The position numbers were made by a program, and so were the translations under genes. DNA of 10,194 nt from Candidatus Zixiibacteriota bacterium (GTDB taxonomy: Bacteria; Zixibacteria; MSB-5A5; GN15; FEB-12): assembly GCA_023132995.1 (NCBI GenBank), contig JAGLXI010000201.1, positions 1 through 10,194 on the forward strand, read 5' to 3'. Position 1 is the stretch's first letter, and every line of letters begins with the position of its first letter. The notes under the pieces were generated by a model, which saw only the letters and a program-made list of their open reading frames with translations, made no database searches and had not been told where the DNA came from. Below, piece after piece: positions 1 through 6,820 of the stretch.

Positions 1-993
1 TCAACCGATGCGGCACCGCCTGTGGCCGCCGAGCCATCCAAACCGGAAGTCGGCGATTCCTACGTGCCTTCCGATGATGTAGTCGCCGATGACGATGCAC
101 CCGCCCCACAACCAGCTACGTACACTTTCCAGCGCAGCGCCCGGATGGACTATGGCCTCAATCTCAAGTTCAACTTGGGGGCGATGACATCAACGCTCGA
201 GAGAATGTCAGAGGATGGCGATGTGCAGGAGCTGAGTGAGTTCGCCGCTGCCGGATTCGGTCTTAAGGCTAAGATGAATATCAACGGCGCCCAGACAGTA
301 ACCACCAGCGCAACGGATGCCGCAGGCGAGAGCCTGCTCGCGGAGGGGAACTCGATGGTGAAGGGAAAGTCATGGTCGAGATCACGCGCCGTCAGCCGGT
401 TTGCAGTGCAGGGCCGCAATTTCGCCGCCCAGGGTTTCACTCGTGAAGCTCAGAAAATACGCCACTCCCTCGATATCCGCACCCATGACGGTCACCGCCG
501 CGCCACCAACAAACTGTCGATGCGCTTTCGACTGGACAGTCGTTTCAACATGGCCTATCTCAACCAGTTCAATGTACAGACCCAGCAGGTGGCCGAGACC
601 ACCCCTGACGCCGTTGGAAGCTACCTCAACAGCGCCGGTAACGTAGCCGAGAAGGGCACGCCGGAGATGATGTCCGCGTTCTTTGGCGCCGTCGACGGAT
701 ACCTGAACCAGGCGGAGGAAAAACTCCTGGCCAAGGTTGCCGAGTTCTTCGATCTGGCCGCCGAGGAGTTGGGTTTCTCAGGCGAAATGGTTGATGCCGC
801 TCGCGAGCAGCTTCTGGGGACAGTAGAGAGTTTCTTCGATCGCGTGGATACCGCTGTGGAGATGTTAGAGTCGAGGTTCGCACCGTCGGACATGATCCAG
901 CCGACACTACCCATCGGCGAGGTTGAGGCCGTGCCCGTCATCCCTGCCGACCCCGCAGCCGCCGAAGACCAGGCGTACCTGGCAACGGCCTGA
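1..993 (+). CDS. Hypothetical protein, 5'-truncated by window edge
   Basis: The frame is open from base 1 to a TGA at 991-993, giving 330 visible residues. A GTG at 22 could serve as a start, but it has no Shine-Dalgarno sequence and the frame is open before it, so the true start is probably upstream. I do not recognise the family. The visible N-terminal ~35 residues are Pro/Ala/Asp-rich and look unstructured. The middle (about residues 45-195) has alternating polar/hydrophobic patterns and several Phe-Asn and Arg-Phe pairs, for example the segment LSMRFRLDSRFNM. The region from about 215 to 290 is predicted by eye to be amphipathic helix (EEKLLAKVAEFFDLAAEELG). The end is again Pro/Ala-rich. 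No Cys, signal peptide or membrane segment is visible in this part. Codon use matches the neighbours, so it is probably real, but no function can be given. Confidence 0.7.
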   Translation, partial: STDAAPPVAAEPSKPEVGDSYVPSDDVVADDDAPAPQPATYTFQRSARMDYGLNLKFNLGAMTSTLERMSEDGDVQELSEFAAAGFGLKAKMNINGAQTVTTSATDAAGESLLAEGNSMVKGKSWSRSRAVSRFAVQGRNFAAQGFTREAQKIRHSLDIRTHDGHRRATNKLSMRFRLDSRFNMAYLNQFNVQTQQVAETTPDAVGSYLNSAGNVAEKGTPEMMSAFFGAVDGYLNQAEEKLLAKVAEFFDLAAEELGFSGEMVDAAREQLLGTVESFFDRVDTAVEMLESRFAPSDMIQPTLPIGEVEAVPVIPADPAAAEDQAYLATA

Positions 994-997
994 CGCA

Positions 998-1015
998 CGC
1001 CCCACGGGCGGTTTT
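998..1015 (+). terminator. Weak possible intrinsic terminator
   Basis: CGCCC (998-1002) and GGGCG (1006-1010) form a 5-bp GC-only stem with a 3-nt loop, followed after one G by TTTT (1012-1015). It sits 4 nt after the stop codon of the preceding gene. The stem and T-run are both short, and the next gene follows within 25 nt, so this may be fortuitous or only partly terminating. Confidence 0.3.
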
Positions 1016-1038
1016 GGAATCAGAGACCGAGGGACGTA

Positions 1039-1278
1039 TTGCGCATCCATGACCGTGAAAACGACCGAACCGTCACCGATGCGGCCATCTATCTGACCAC
1101 GCGCGAGGCGGCCGAGCTAATGGCTCGCCTGCACAAATTCATCAGCGACTATGGTGTCAAGCACTTTAGTATCGCCGACGCCGAGTTCGACCATGATCTG
1201 CATTTCTACAAGTACAACGAGTACGAGTTGTACGGCTTCGACGCCCGCCAGAAGCAGATCATCACGTCCGATCAGTAG
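1039..1278 (+). CDS. Small conserved-looking hypothetical protein (79 aa)
   Basis: This is a 79-residue frame with a TTG start at 1039 and a TAG stop at 1276-1278. The start is chosen because GAGGGA (1029-1034) lies a few bases upstream and no in-frame ATG or GTG gives a sensible alternative. The ATG at 1049 is in another frame. The protein begins with a charged stretch (MRIHDRENDR), then a probable helix around TTREAAELMARLHKFI (residues ~20-35). A Tyr/His/Asp/Glu-rich C-terminal half follows, with HFYKYNEYELYGFD near 55-69, probably beta strands. It has no Cys, signal peptide or membrane helix. I do not recognise the family. It lies 45 nt after the upstream gene on the same strand and may be co-transcribed with it. 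Its acidic, small, soluble character is all that can be stated. Confidence 0.6.
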   Translation: MRIHDRENDRTVTDAAIYLTTREAAELMARLHKFISDYGVKHFSIADAEFDHDLHFYKYNEYELYGFDARQKQIITSDQ

Positions 1279-1370
1279 GGGGCTGCGGCTCACTGCTTGC
1301 TGTAAGATCTGACGGTAGTGCGCGATTGGTAGGATCCCACAGCAAAGCTGTAGAGCGTCCTCCAGCCCCC
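1278..1370. other. Potential structured RNA/DNA element before yggS
   Basis: GGGGGCTG (1278-1285) is the exact reverse complement of CAGCCCCC (1363-1370), closing a 93-nt segment with an 8-bp GC-rich stem. Inside are two smaller hairpins. CACTGC (1291-1296) pairs with GTAGTG (1315-1320) with one wobble, and ACAGC (1339-1343) pairs with GCTGT (1347-1351) around an AAA loop. Together they make a three-way-junction-like fold. It begins on the last base of the preceding stop codon and ends 66 nt before yggS. No T-run follows, so it is not a simple terminator. It does not match SRP RNA, tmRNA or a tRNA by eye. Confidence 0.25.
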
Positions 1371-1436
1371 CACATCTCCCACCATTCACCTGATTTCCCT
1401 TGCGCATGAGAGTCGACGGATGGATATTGCCCGCAA

Positions 1437-2144
1437 GTGAAAGACCAACTCGCCAGAAATATCATGGAGCTCCGCGGCCGTATCGCCGAGGCCTGCCAGG
1501 AGCACGACCGCGACACCGACGATATCACCGTTGTGGCCGTCACCAAGACGCACCCGGCGGCTATTATCAGGATGGCGGTAGCGGCCGGACTGCACAACAT
1601 CGGCGAGAGTCGTATCCAGGAAGCCGAACCAAAAATCACCGAAGCCGGGCCTATCGCCCGCTACCACATGATCGGCCACCTTCAGACGAACAAAGTCAGA
1701 AAGGCGGTTGGGCTGTTTGACGTCATCCAAGCGGTCGACTCGTACCGGCTGGCCGAGGAAATAGACCGCCAGGCAGGGCGCATCGAGCGCCGCATCGAAT
1801 GCCTGATAGAGGTCAACACTTCTGGTGAACAGCAGAAGTTCGGCGTGACGCCCGACGACTGTCTTGATCTTGTGGGCAAAGTGGCCGCCCTGAACTGGAT
1901 AGAACTGACGGGACTGATGACAATCGGCCCCTACACCGACGACGAAGACCGCATCCGCGGTGCCTTTGCGCTCTGCCGCGATCTGTACCGGCGCGGACGC
2001 GACACCGTGGGCGACAACTTCGATACTCTCTCGATGGGTATGACGGACGACTTTCCGCTGGCCATTGCCGAAGGCTCCACCATGATCCGTGTGGGCACCC
2101 TGCTTTTTGGCGAGCGGCAGCCCTGGCGCGAATCACAGGCTTAG
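1437..2144 (+). CDS. yggS: YggS/PLPBP family pyridoxal 5'-phosphate homeostasis protein
   Basis: This 235-residue protein matches the usual length (~230) of the YggS/PROSC family, a cytosolic single-domain protein with an alanine-racemase-like TIM barrel. It binds PLP and buffers B6 vitamers but has no known catalytic turnover. The PLP-binding lysine is K37 in VAVTKTHP. Other family motifs are HMIGHLQTNK (77-86), EVNTSGEQQKFG (125-136), the phosphate-site segment SMGMTDDF (199-206) and EGSTMIRVGTLLFG (212-225). The start is GTG at 1437. It is the first start codon after an in-frame stop at 1407, and the N-terminus then aligns with the helix LARNIMELRGRIAEAC typical of the family. ATG at 1464 would cut into that helix. 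No strong Shine-Dalgarno sequence is visible. A DivIVA-domain gene follows, an association also seen in Gram-positive division clusters, where sepF and yggT usually intervene; both are absent here. Confidence 0.96.
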   Translation: MKDQLARNIMELRGRIAEACQEHDRDTDDITVVAVTKTHPAAIIRMAVAAGLHNIGESRIQEAEPKITEAGPIARYHMIGHLQTNKVRKAVGLFDVIQAVDSYRLAEEIDRQAGRIERRIECLIEVNTSGEQQKFGVTPDDCLDLVGKVAALNWIELTGLMTIGPYTDDEDRIRGAFALCRDLYRRGRDTVGDNFDTLSMGMTDDFPLAIAEGSTMIRVGTLLFGERQPWRESQA

Positions 2145-2312
2145 ATCGGCCTCACACTTTGCGGCTGCACAGGGGTTAATGTTTCCCTGAGAAATCACGA
2201 TACTAATTGTAGGACTCCGAGGAGCCCGGTCTGCTCAACCATTGAACATCCGCCCTCGGGAGCCACGCGCTGTGTTGGAAGAAAAGGAAACCTGAAGATA
2301 AGTGAGAGACCC

Positions 2313-3434
2313 ATGGATTTGTCGCCCAACGATATCCGCAACTATGAGTTCCCCTCTCAGATGCGCGGATACAGCAAAGACGATGTTGACAGTTTCCTCG
2401 AGACGGTGGCGGTCGCCCTGGAACAGGTCAAACAGGAGAACCTGAAACTGTCGATGGAGACTGATTCCCTCAAGAGCCAACTAACCGGTCTGCGGCAGTT
2501 CGAGGATACGATTAAGAGTGCCGCCATCGACGCCCGGCGCAACGCCGACATGACTATCTCCAACGCCAAGAAGGAAGCCGAGCTCATACTCACCCAGGCG
2601 AAGTCCGAAGCCGAGAAGGTGATTGAATCGCGCACGCGGGAACTCCAGCGATTCGAGGCTCAACTTGCCAGGGCGGGAATGGTCAAGAAGTCGTATTTCG
2701 CCAAGCTGCAGAGCCTCATCAAATCCCACCTGGACATGGTCGAGAGCATTGCCGGTGACGCCAGGCCATCCGACATTCGCGGCGACGACTATCCCGAGTC
2801 GACCGAAGCTGCCGGCCGTGCCGATAGCATTGAGGTCACCGAGTCGTCCGAGGTGGATCGGCGGACGATGGAGACAGTGGCCGGAGGTCCGTCGCCCTCG
2901 GAGCCTCTCGCTATGGAAGAGGCCAACGCGGCGGAACGAATTGTCACTGTCGAGGACAATACCTCCACGCCACCGACTCCCGACGATGAAGCGGCCTACG
3001 CCGAGATGGCAGCGACGGCAGACGACTCCGTCACGACAATTGAAGAGGAGCCAAAGCCGATTGACCCCGAGTTGGCCACCGCCCTTCAGCACTACCAGCA
3101 AACTCAGACAGAACAGCCCGGCGAGACTGCGTCTCCAGATGCGAACACCGAACCGACGCCTGAGCAGGGTGTCTTGGTGGAGACGGATCGGCGCGCCGAG
3201 GATGTCCCGCCCGGCTTCGTGGTCAAGGAGTCCGACGCGGCAGTGCTGTTGCAGGATGACCAGTCCGATCCAGCCACCGACCGCGTACAGGTATCCGGCT
3301 CCCGGGCGGCTGACCAGAGCAGCGGAGCAACCGGGGAGCAGGACCAGACCATAGCACCGGGAAAGCTGGCCGACGAGCTGGACAAAGTCGTCGCCAAATT
3401 CGAGGAAGAGATGGACAAAGCTGCCGAAAGCTAA
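2313..3434 (+). CDS. divIVA: DivIVA-domain coiled-coil protein with long acidic C-terminal region
   Basis: This 373-residue protein has an N-terminal DivIVA domain (residues 1-~60) and a longer coiled coil to ~145. DLSPNDIRNYEFPSQMRGY is close to the membrane-binding segment of Bacillus DivIVA (LTPNDIHNK...FRGY). The lipid-head-group Arg (R18) and GY are kept, while the bilayer-inserting Phe17 position is Met. Family members sit at curved membranes (poles, septa) and recruit partners. Residues ~150-345 are Pro/Glu/Asp/Thr-rich and look disordered, followed by a short terminal helix (LADELDKVVAKFEEEM). The Bacillus protein is about 164 residues, so the tail is unusually long. ATG at 2313 is chosen because it gives the canonical domain N-terminus. 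GTGAGAG lies just upstream as a modest ribosome binding site. A gap of 168 nt separates it from yggS, and a strong terminator follows. Partners are unknown. Confidence 0.88.
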   Translation: MDLSPNDIRNYEFPSQMRGYSKDDVDSFLETVAVALEQVKQENLKLSMETDSLKSQLTGLRQFEDTIKSAAIDARRNADMTISNAKKEAELILTQAKSEAEKVIESRTRELQRFEAQLARAGMVKKSYFAKLQSLIKSHLDMVESIAGDARPSDIRGDDYPESTEAAGRADSIEVTESSEVDRRTMETVAGGPSPSEPLAMEEANAAERIVTVEDNTSTPPTPDDEAAYAEMAATADDSVTTIEEEPKPIDPELATALQHYQQTQTEQPGETASPDANTEPTPEQGVLVETDRRAEDVPPGFVVKESDAAVLLQDDQSDPATDRVQVSGSRAADQSSGATGEQDQTIAPGKLADELDKVVAKFEEEMDKAAES

Positions 3435-3457
3435 GACACTACTCACCTCCTGTTTTC

Positions 3458-3495
3458 AGGCCGGTCACCCTACTCTCACGTGACCGGCCTTTTTT
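3458..3495 (+). terminator. Strong rho-independent terminator after the DivIVA gene
   Basis: AGGCCGGTCAC (3458-3468) and GTGACCGGCCT (3480-3490) are perfect 11-bp reverse complements around an 11-nt loop. The stem runs straight into six T (3490-3495). It lies 23 nt after the DivIVA gene stop and separates that unit from the purine nucleoside phosphorylase unit. Confidence 0.92.
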
Positions 3496-3496
3496 G

Positions 3497-3524
3497 CTGA
3501 CAGCAAAACGCGAACAGTTATATT
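3497..3524 (+). promoter_or_regulatory. Sigma70-like promoter for the purine nucleoside phosphorylase gene
   Basis: CTGACA (3497-3502; 5/6 to TTGACA) is separated by 16 bp from TATATT (3519-3524; 5/6 to TATAAT). It begins immediately after the terminator and would start transcription near 3531, about 39 nt before the ATG at 3570. This is a prediction from consensus matching only. Confidence 0.6.
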
Positions 3525-3569
3525 TCCGCAAGAACGGCAATACATTGTCAGACGAATTGGGAGTGCCAC

Positions 3570-4400
3570 ATGAACACGGTAGAAGAAAACAGAAAGATGC
3601 TCGCCGACGCTATCGCTGTCATCAAGGATCACGTTGCTCTTGAGCCGCGTATTGGAATAATCCTCGGTACCGGACTTGGCTCGCTGGTGGACGGCATTGA
3701 GATGGCCGGCGTCGTCGACTACGATAGTATCCCTCACTTCCCGGTTTCGACCGTCGAGTCACACGCCGGGCGACTTCTGTTTGGGAAGTTGCGGGGCAAG
3801 CCGGTGGTTTGCATGCAGGGGCGGTTCCACTATTACGAGGGATACTCGTTCCAACAGATCGGCTTTCCGATCAGAGTGCTCAAGGCGCTCGGCGTTCAGA
3901 CGCTTATCGTATCCAATGCCGCTGGTGGGCTGAACCCCAATTTCGCGCCAGGTGATATTATGGTCATCAAGGACCATATTAACTTTTTCCCCGGCAACCC
4001 GCTGATCGGCCGCAACGATGATTCCCTCGGCGACCGCTTCCCGGATATGTACGAGGTCTACAACCGAAAGTACGTTCAACTGGCCAAAGACGTAGCGCTT
4101 CAACAGGACTTGCGACTGCAGGAGGGGGTCTATGTCGGCCTGACCGGGCCTTGCCTTGAGACGGCGGCTGAGTATCGGATGCTGCGCACCTTTGGGGCCG
4201 ACGCGGTGGGGATGTCCACGGTACCGGAAGTCATCACCGCCCATCATCAGCACAGCAAGATACTCGGCTTTTCGATCATCACCGACATGGGTCTTCCTGA
4301 CAACATGCACCCCTGCTCGCTCGAGGACGTCATCGGCACTGCCTCTGCTGCCGAACCCAAACTCCGCGACCTCATCGCCGGCTGCGTGGAGCGGATGTAG
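3570..4400 (+). CDS. punA: Purine nucleoside phosphorylase (trimeric, family 2)
   Basis: This 276-residue cytosolic enzyme cleaves purine (deoxy)nucleosides with phosphate to give free base and (deoxy)ribose-1-phosphate, a purine salvage step. Motifs in order: GTGLG (33-37, phosphate loop), SHAGR (64-68), GRFHYYEGY (84-92), SNAAGG (115-120), DHIN (135-138), GPCLET (193-198) and GMSTVPE (214-220). The length is normal for the family. The base-recognising Glu (human E201) is E197, and the ribose-site Met (human M219) is M215. The residue matching human Asn243 is Asp239 (ITDMG), so strict 6-oxopurine specificity should not be assumed. ATG 3570 is preceded by GGGAG (3559-3563). It has its own promoter and terminator upstream, and its TAG overlaps the start of the next gene (TAGTG), implying translational coupling to a membrane protein. 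Confidence 0.95.
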   Translation: MNTVEENRKMLADAIAVIKDHVALEPRIGIILGTGLGSLVDGIEMAGVVDYDSIPHFPVSTVESHAGRLLFGKLRGKPVVCMQGRFHYYEGYSFQQIGFPIRVLKALGVQTLIVSNAAGGLNPNFAPGDIMVIKDHINFFPGNPLIGRNDDSLGDRFPDMYEVYNRKYVQLAKDVALQQDLRLQEGVYVGLTGPCLETAAEYRMLRTFGADAVGMSTVPEVITAHHQHSKILGFSIITDMGLPDNMHPCSLEDVIGTASAAEPKLRDLIAGCVERM

Positions 4401-4837
4401 TGGGTACTATATTGAGCAGGACCTACCGCCTGCTTGTCGAACGTCCTAAAGAACTGCAGACAGTATCTCAGGTTATCGGCTGGTGGGAAATCAGGAGAGC
4501 ACCTTACAATCTCTTGGTCGGCCTGGCCGGTCTGATCAACATCCTCATTATTATAGTGGCTTTACTCCTGAGCAATCCAGATGGAGATCTGGGCGACCCG
4601 TTCCTGGCCATGATGGGTATCCCCCTCTATGGCATTATGGCCAACGTATGTTACACCGCCGGCTGGATAGTCGAACTTTTGGATAGGAAAGAGAATCCCT
4701 CTGCGGCAACCCGGAATGCCATCAATAACCTCAAGAGAGGGTTTCTTTTCTCAATACTGCTCACGCTACTCCTGCCTTGGGCCCTGTTGCTGCTATTTGT
4801 AATGCTGGGACTGATAGTCAGACTGTTCTCGGGGTGA
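4400..4837 (+). CDS. Small integral membrane protein of unknown function (145 aa)
   Basis: The GTG at 4400 shares its G with the purine nucleoside phosphorylase stop codon, and GGAGCGG (4388-4394) lies upstream as a plausible ribosome binding site. A TTG at 4412 is an alternative start. The protein has about 145 residues with three strongly hydrophobic stretches. The first is near residues 38-58 (NLLVGLAGLINILIIIVALL). The second is about 66-92 (FLAMMGIPLYGIMANVCYTAGW). The third is about 113-142 (FLFSILLTLLLPWALLLLFVML). Before the first helix is an aromatic/basic segment, WWEIRRAPYN, which looks like a conserved membrane-surface motif. I cannot name the family. A basic N-terminus (RTYRLLVERPKEL) and a loop with KENPSAATRN separate the helices. 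Coupling to a purine salvage enzyme suggests co-expression, but a transport role would be speculation. The fold seems too small for a standard nucleoside transporter. Confidence 0.8.
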   Translation: MGTILSRTYRLLVERPKELQTVSQVIGWWEIRRAPYNLLVGLAGLINILIIIVALLLSNPDGDLGDPFLAMMGIPLYGIMANVCYTAGWIVELLDRKENPSAATRNAINNLKRGFLFSILLTLLLPWALLLLFVMLGLIVRLFSG

Positions 4838-4902
4838 GCGGCAAATCCAGCAAAACGCTGTCGGGCAGAGAGAGGCTGCCTATCCTCGAACCCACCCGAC
4901 AC

Positions 4903-4966
4903 TGTCACTCTGAGTGGGGTACCAGCGTGGAGTGCCTCAGTCATGCTTCGACTGAGCTTAGCATGA
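4903..4966. repeat. Degenerate intergenic hairpin repeat in convergent gap
   Basis: Between the convergent genes at 4837 and 4992 the sequence contains a perfect inverted pair, TCATGCT (4941-4947) and AGCATGA (4960-4966), with a 12-nt loop holding TCGACTGAGC. It is preceded by TGTCACTCTGAGTGGGG (4903-4919). The arrangement resembles dispersed intergenic elements of the type GTCATTCTGAGCGAAGC...GCTTCGACT..GCTCAGCATGAC that I know from various environmental bacterial genomes. Only this copy is visible in the window. No T-run follows on either strand, so a terminator role is unproven. Confidence 0.4.
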
Positions 4967-4991
4967 AAAAGCCGATGTCAAGGTGCGGCGG

Positions 4992-5567
4992 CTATCCCTC
5001 AAACCGCGTCTCACCCAGCATCGCCTCGTGCAGGCGGTCGTAAATCGGGCCGCGCGGAGTCAGAGTAGATTTGAACAAAACCAGGCGGTCCAGTTTTAGC
5101 GGCGTCTCGACAAACTCGAACGACTCAATGAAAGCCGCCAGGGAATCCAACCCCTGGTTCTTCCTGACTCTTCCCAGCGTGAGATGCGGTTTGAACCGCT
5201 TTTGCTCCGGCTCAAAACCAAGCCGGCGCACTCCCTGTTCAACCTCGGTCGCCAGATTCTCCAGGGCGTCAAGGCTGTCTCGCAGACCGGCCCAGAAGAT
5301 GCGGGGACGTCGAAGGTTGGGGAAAGCTCCGAGGCGGTCTATCGTCGCTTGGACCGGGGCATGGCGGCCTGCCACCGTGTCGAGCAATTCCTTGAGCGCA
5401 CCAACGTGAGCCTCTTCGGTGTCGCCCAGGAAGCGAACGGTGAGATGGATGTTGCGGGCGTCCACCCACTTGACCGCCCCACCCTTCTGTTTCAGAAGGC
5501 CGGCAATTTCTCCTAAGTAGGCTTCCACCTGCGGCCCGAGAGGTAGGGCGATGAACAGGCGCATCAT
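4992..5567 (-). CDS. thpR: RNA 2',3'-cyclic phosphodiesterase (2H family, LigT-like)
   Basis: This 191-residue protein matches the usual ~180-190 of ThpR/LigT proteins, cytosolic 2H phosphoesterases. They open 2',3'-cyclic phosphate RNA ends to 2'-phosphate and can join or cleave 2'-5' RNA linkages in vitro. The two catalytic HxTx motifs are HLTV (41-44) and HLTL (128-131). The N-terminus MRLFIALPL and the C-terminal FKSTLTPRGPIY are typical of the family. The start ATG (5567-5565) overlaps the cinA TGA by 4 nt (ATGA), so translation is probably coupled. A second ATG follows immediately and could also be used. It is the last gene of the pgsA-pgpA-cinA-thpR unit. In several proteobacterial genomes recA follows this pair, but here the operon ends in a convergent intergenic gap. 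The physiological RNA substrate is not known from sequence. Confidence 0.95.
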   Translation of the reverse strand: MMRLFIALPLGPQVEAYLGEIAGLLKQKGGAVKWVDARNIHLTVRFLGDTEEAHVGALKELLDTVAGRHAPVQATIDRLGAFPNLRRPRIFWAGLRDSLDALENLATEVEQGVRRLGFEPEQKRFKPHLTLGRVRKNQGLDSLAAFIESFEFVETPLKLDRLVLFKSTLTPRGPIYDRLHEAMLGETRFEG

Positions 5568-6805
5568 TTGATGTCCAGTATCTCCCGGCGCAGCAGTTCG
5601 ATCGCCGCGTAGACGGCCCGTGTGCGGTTGACCTCCCGATGCGACCCGAAGGTGAATACGCGAGCATAGGTGGCGTGAGCCGAGGCCAGCCCGATATAAG
5701 TTGTGCCGACCGGTTTGTCATCGCTGCCGCCGTCCGGTCCGGCAATGCCGGTTACGGAAAGGGCGTAATCGGACTGGAAGAGACTGCGGCATCCGGTGAC
5801 CATGGCGTCGGCGCACTCCTCGGAGACGGCGCCGTGCTCTTCGATCAGTTGTGGGTCGACTCTCAACTGCTGTGTCTTGATGTCATTGGAGTATGCCACG
5901 ACTCCCCCGAGAAAGTACGCCGAAGAACCCGGCACCGATGTAATCCGCATCCCCAACTCACCGCCGGTGCATGATTCGGCGACAGCTAACGTCTTGTCGT
6001 TGTCGCGCAGCAGTTGACCTGTAACGGACTCGAGCGTGTCGTTGTCACGGCCGTATATGTAGCGGCCGCACGTGGCTTCAAGATGCCGTATCAGTGCCTG
6101 AGCTTTGCGGTCCGCCTCCTCGTCACCGTCATCGGCGGCAATGATCCGCAGGTCCACACCGCTGTACGAGGGCAGGTAGGCCAGTTTCACGCCCCCTTCC
6201 ATCTTCAGACCTAGTGCAATCATCGCGGACAGTTTCGTCTCGACAATGCCGGTCGTGCGGAGCTTGACCACTTTGAGAACCTGTCCGGACCTGAGTCCCC
6301 TGAGATAGGGCACCACCTCATCGTCAAGGATCTGTTCCGCCTCTGCGGGGACGCCCGGAAGGGCCACAAAGACACGCCCTTCTTCGGCGATGCAGATACC
6401 GACCGCGGAGCCTAACTTGTTGGGGAATATCCGGGCGCCTTGAGGCAACAGCGCCTGGTTCTGACTGATGGCCGGCATCTCAAGGCCCCTATTGGCATAG
6501 CGGGCGCGAATGTCTTCCAGCACCTCTTCGTGGAAAATCAGGTTACGCTTGAAGACGCGCACGATCGCTTTCTTGGTGATGTCATCGTCGGTAGGACCCA
6601 GGCCGCCGGTAACAATCACTACCCGCGTACGCCTGAGAGCCAGGCGAAAGGCCTCCTCCATGTCCGCGAGCGAATCACCCACTGACGTTTTGTACCTGAC
6701 CGTGAAGCCTATGTCCGTCAGACGTCGGGCTATCAGGGCGGAGTTGGTGTCAAGAGTGTGCCCGGTTACCAGTTCGTCGCCGACGGTGATGATTTCAGAG
6801 TCCAT
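5564..6805 (-). CDS. cinA: CinA: competence/damage-inducible protein, NMN amidohydrolase fusion
   Basis: This full-length two-domain CinA of 413 residues is close to the normal ~410-420. Residues 1-~170 are the MoCF/COG1058 pyrophosphatase-type domain with VGDELVTGHTLDTN (8-21) and GGLGPTDDD (67-75). LPGVPAE (149-155) is also a family segment. Residues ~255-413 form the PncC-type amidase domain, with AESCTGG (276-282, nucleophilic Ser), GVVAYSNDIK (301-310) and TGIAGPDGG (352-360). The family hydrolyses pyridine nucleotide by-products (ADP-ribose) and deamidates NMN to NaMN, so it recycles NAD by-products. Both active sites look intact. ATG 6805 is preceded by AGGAGG (complement of 6816-6821), which overlaps the pgpA stop 15 nt upstream. 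The 3' end overlaps thpR. The name reflects competence induction in pneumococcus and does not imply competence here. Confidence 0.97.
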   Translation of the reverse strand: MDSEIITVGDELVTGHTLDTNSALIARRLTDIGFTVRYKTSVGDSLADMEEAFRLALRRTRVVIVTGGLGPTDDDITKKAIVRVFKRNLIFHEEVLEDIRARYANRGLEMPAISQNQALLPQGARIFPNKLGSAVGICIAEEGRVFVALPGVPAEAEQILDDEVVPYLRGLRSGQVLKVVKLRTTGIVETKLSAMIALGLKMEGGVKLAYLPSYSGVDLRIIAADDGDEEADRKAQALIRHLEATCGRYIYGRDNDTLESVTGQLLRDNDKTLAVAESCTGGELGMRITSVPGSSAYFLGGVVAYSNDIKTQQLRVDPQLIEEHGAVSEECADAMVTGCRSLFQSDYALSVTGIAGPDGGSDDKPVGTTYIGLASAHATYARVFTFGSHREVNRTRAVYAAIELLRREILDIK

Positions 6806-6820
6806 AGCCGTTTCGCCTCC

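Noticed and set aside
2215..2260. Inverted pair CTCCGAGG / CCTCGGGAG upstream of the DivIVA gene
   Set aside because: The arms are unequal by one base with a ~30-nt loop and no T-run or known operator. This is within chance for a GC-rich gap.
2481..3446. 321-residue minus-strand frame opposite the DivIVA gene
   Set aside because: It is the antisense shadow of a well-supported coding region. Its composition (Gly/Arg/Leu-rich, no domain) is typical of such shadows.
3759..4310. 183-residue minus-strand frame inside purine nucleoside phosphorylase
   Set aside because: It lies wholly within a gene with all family motifs on the other strand, so it is a shadow frame.
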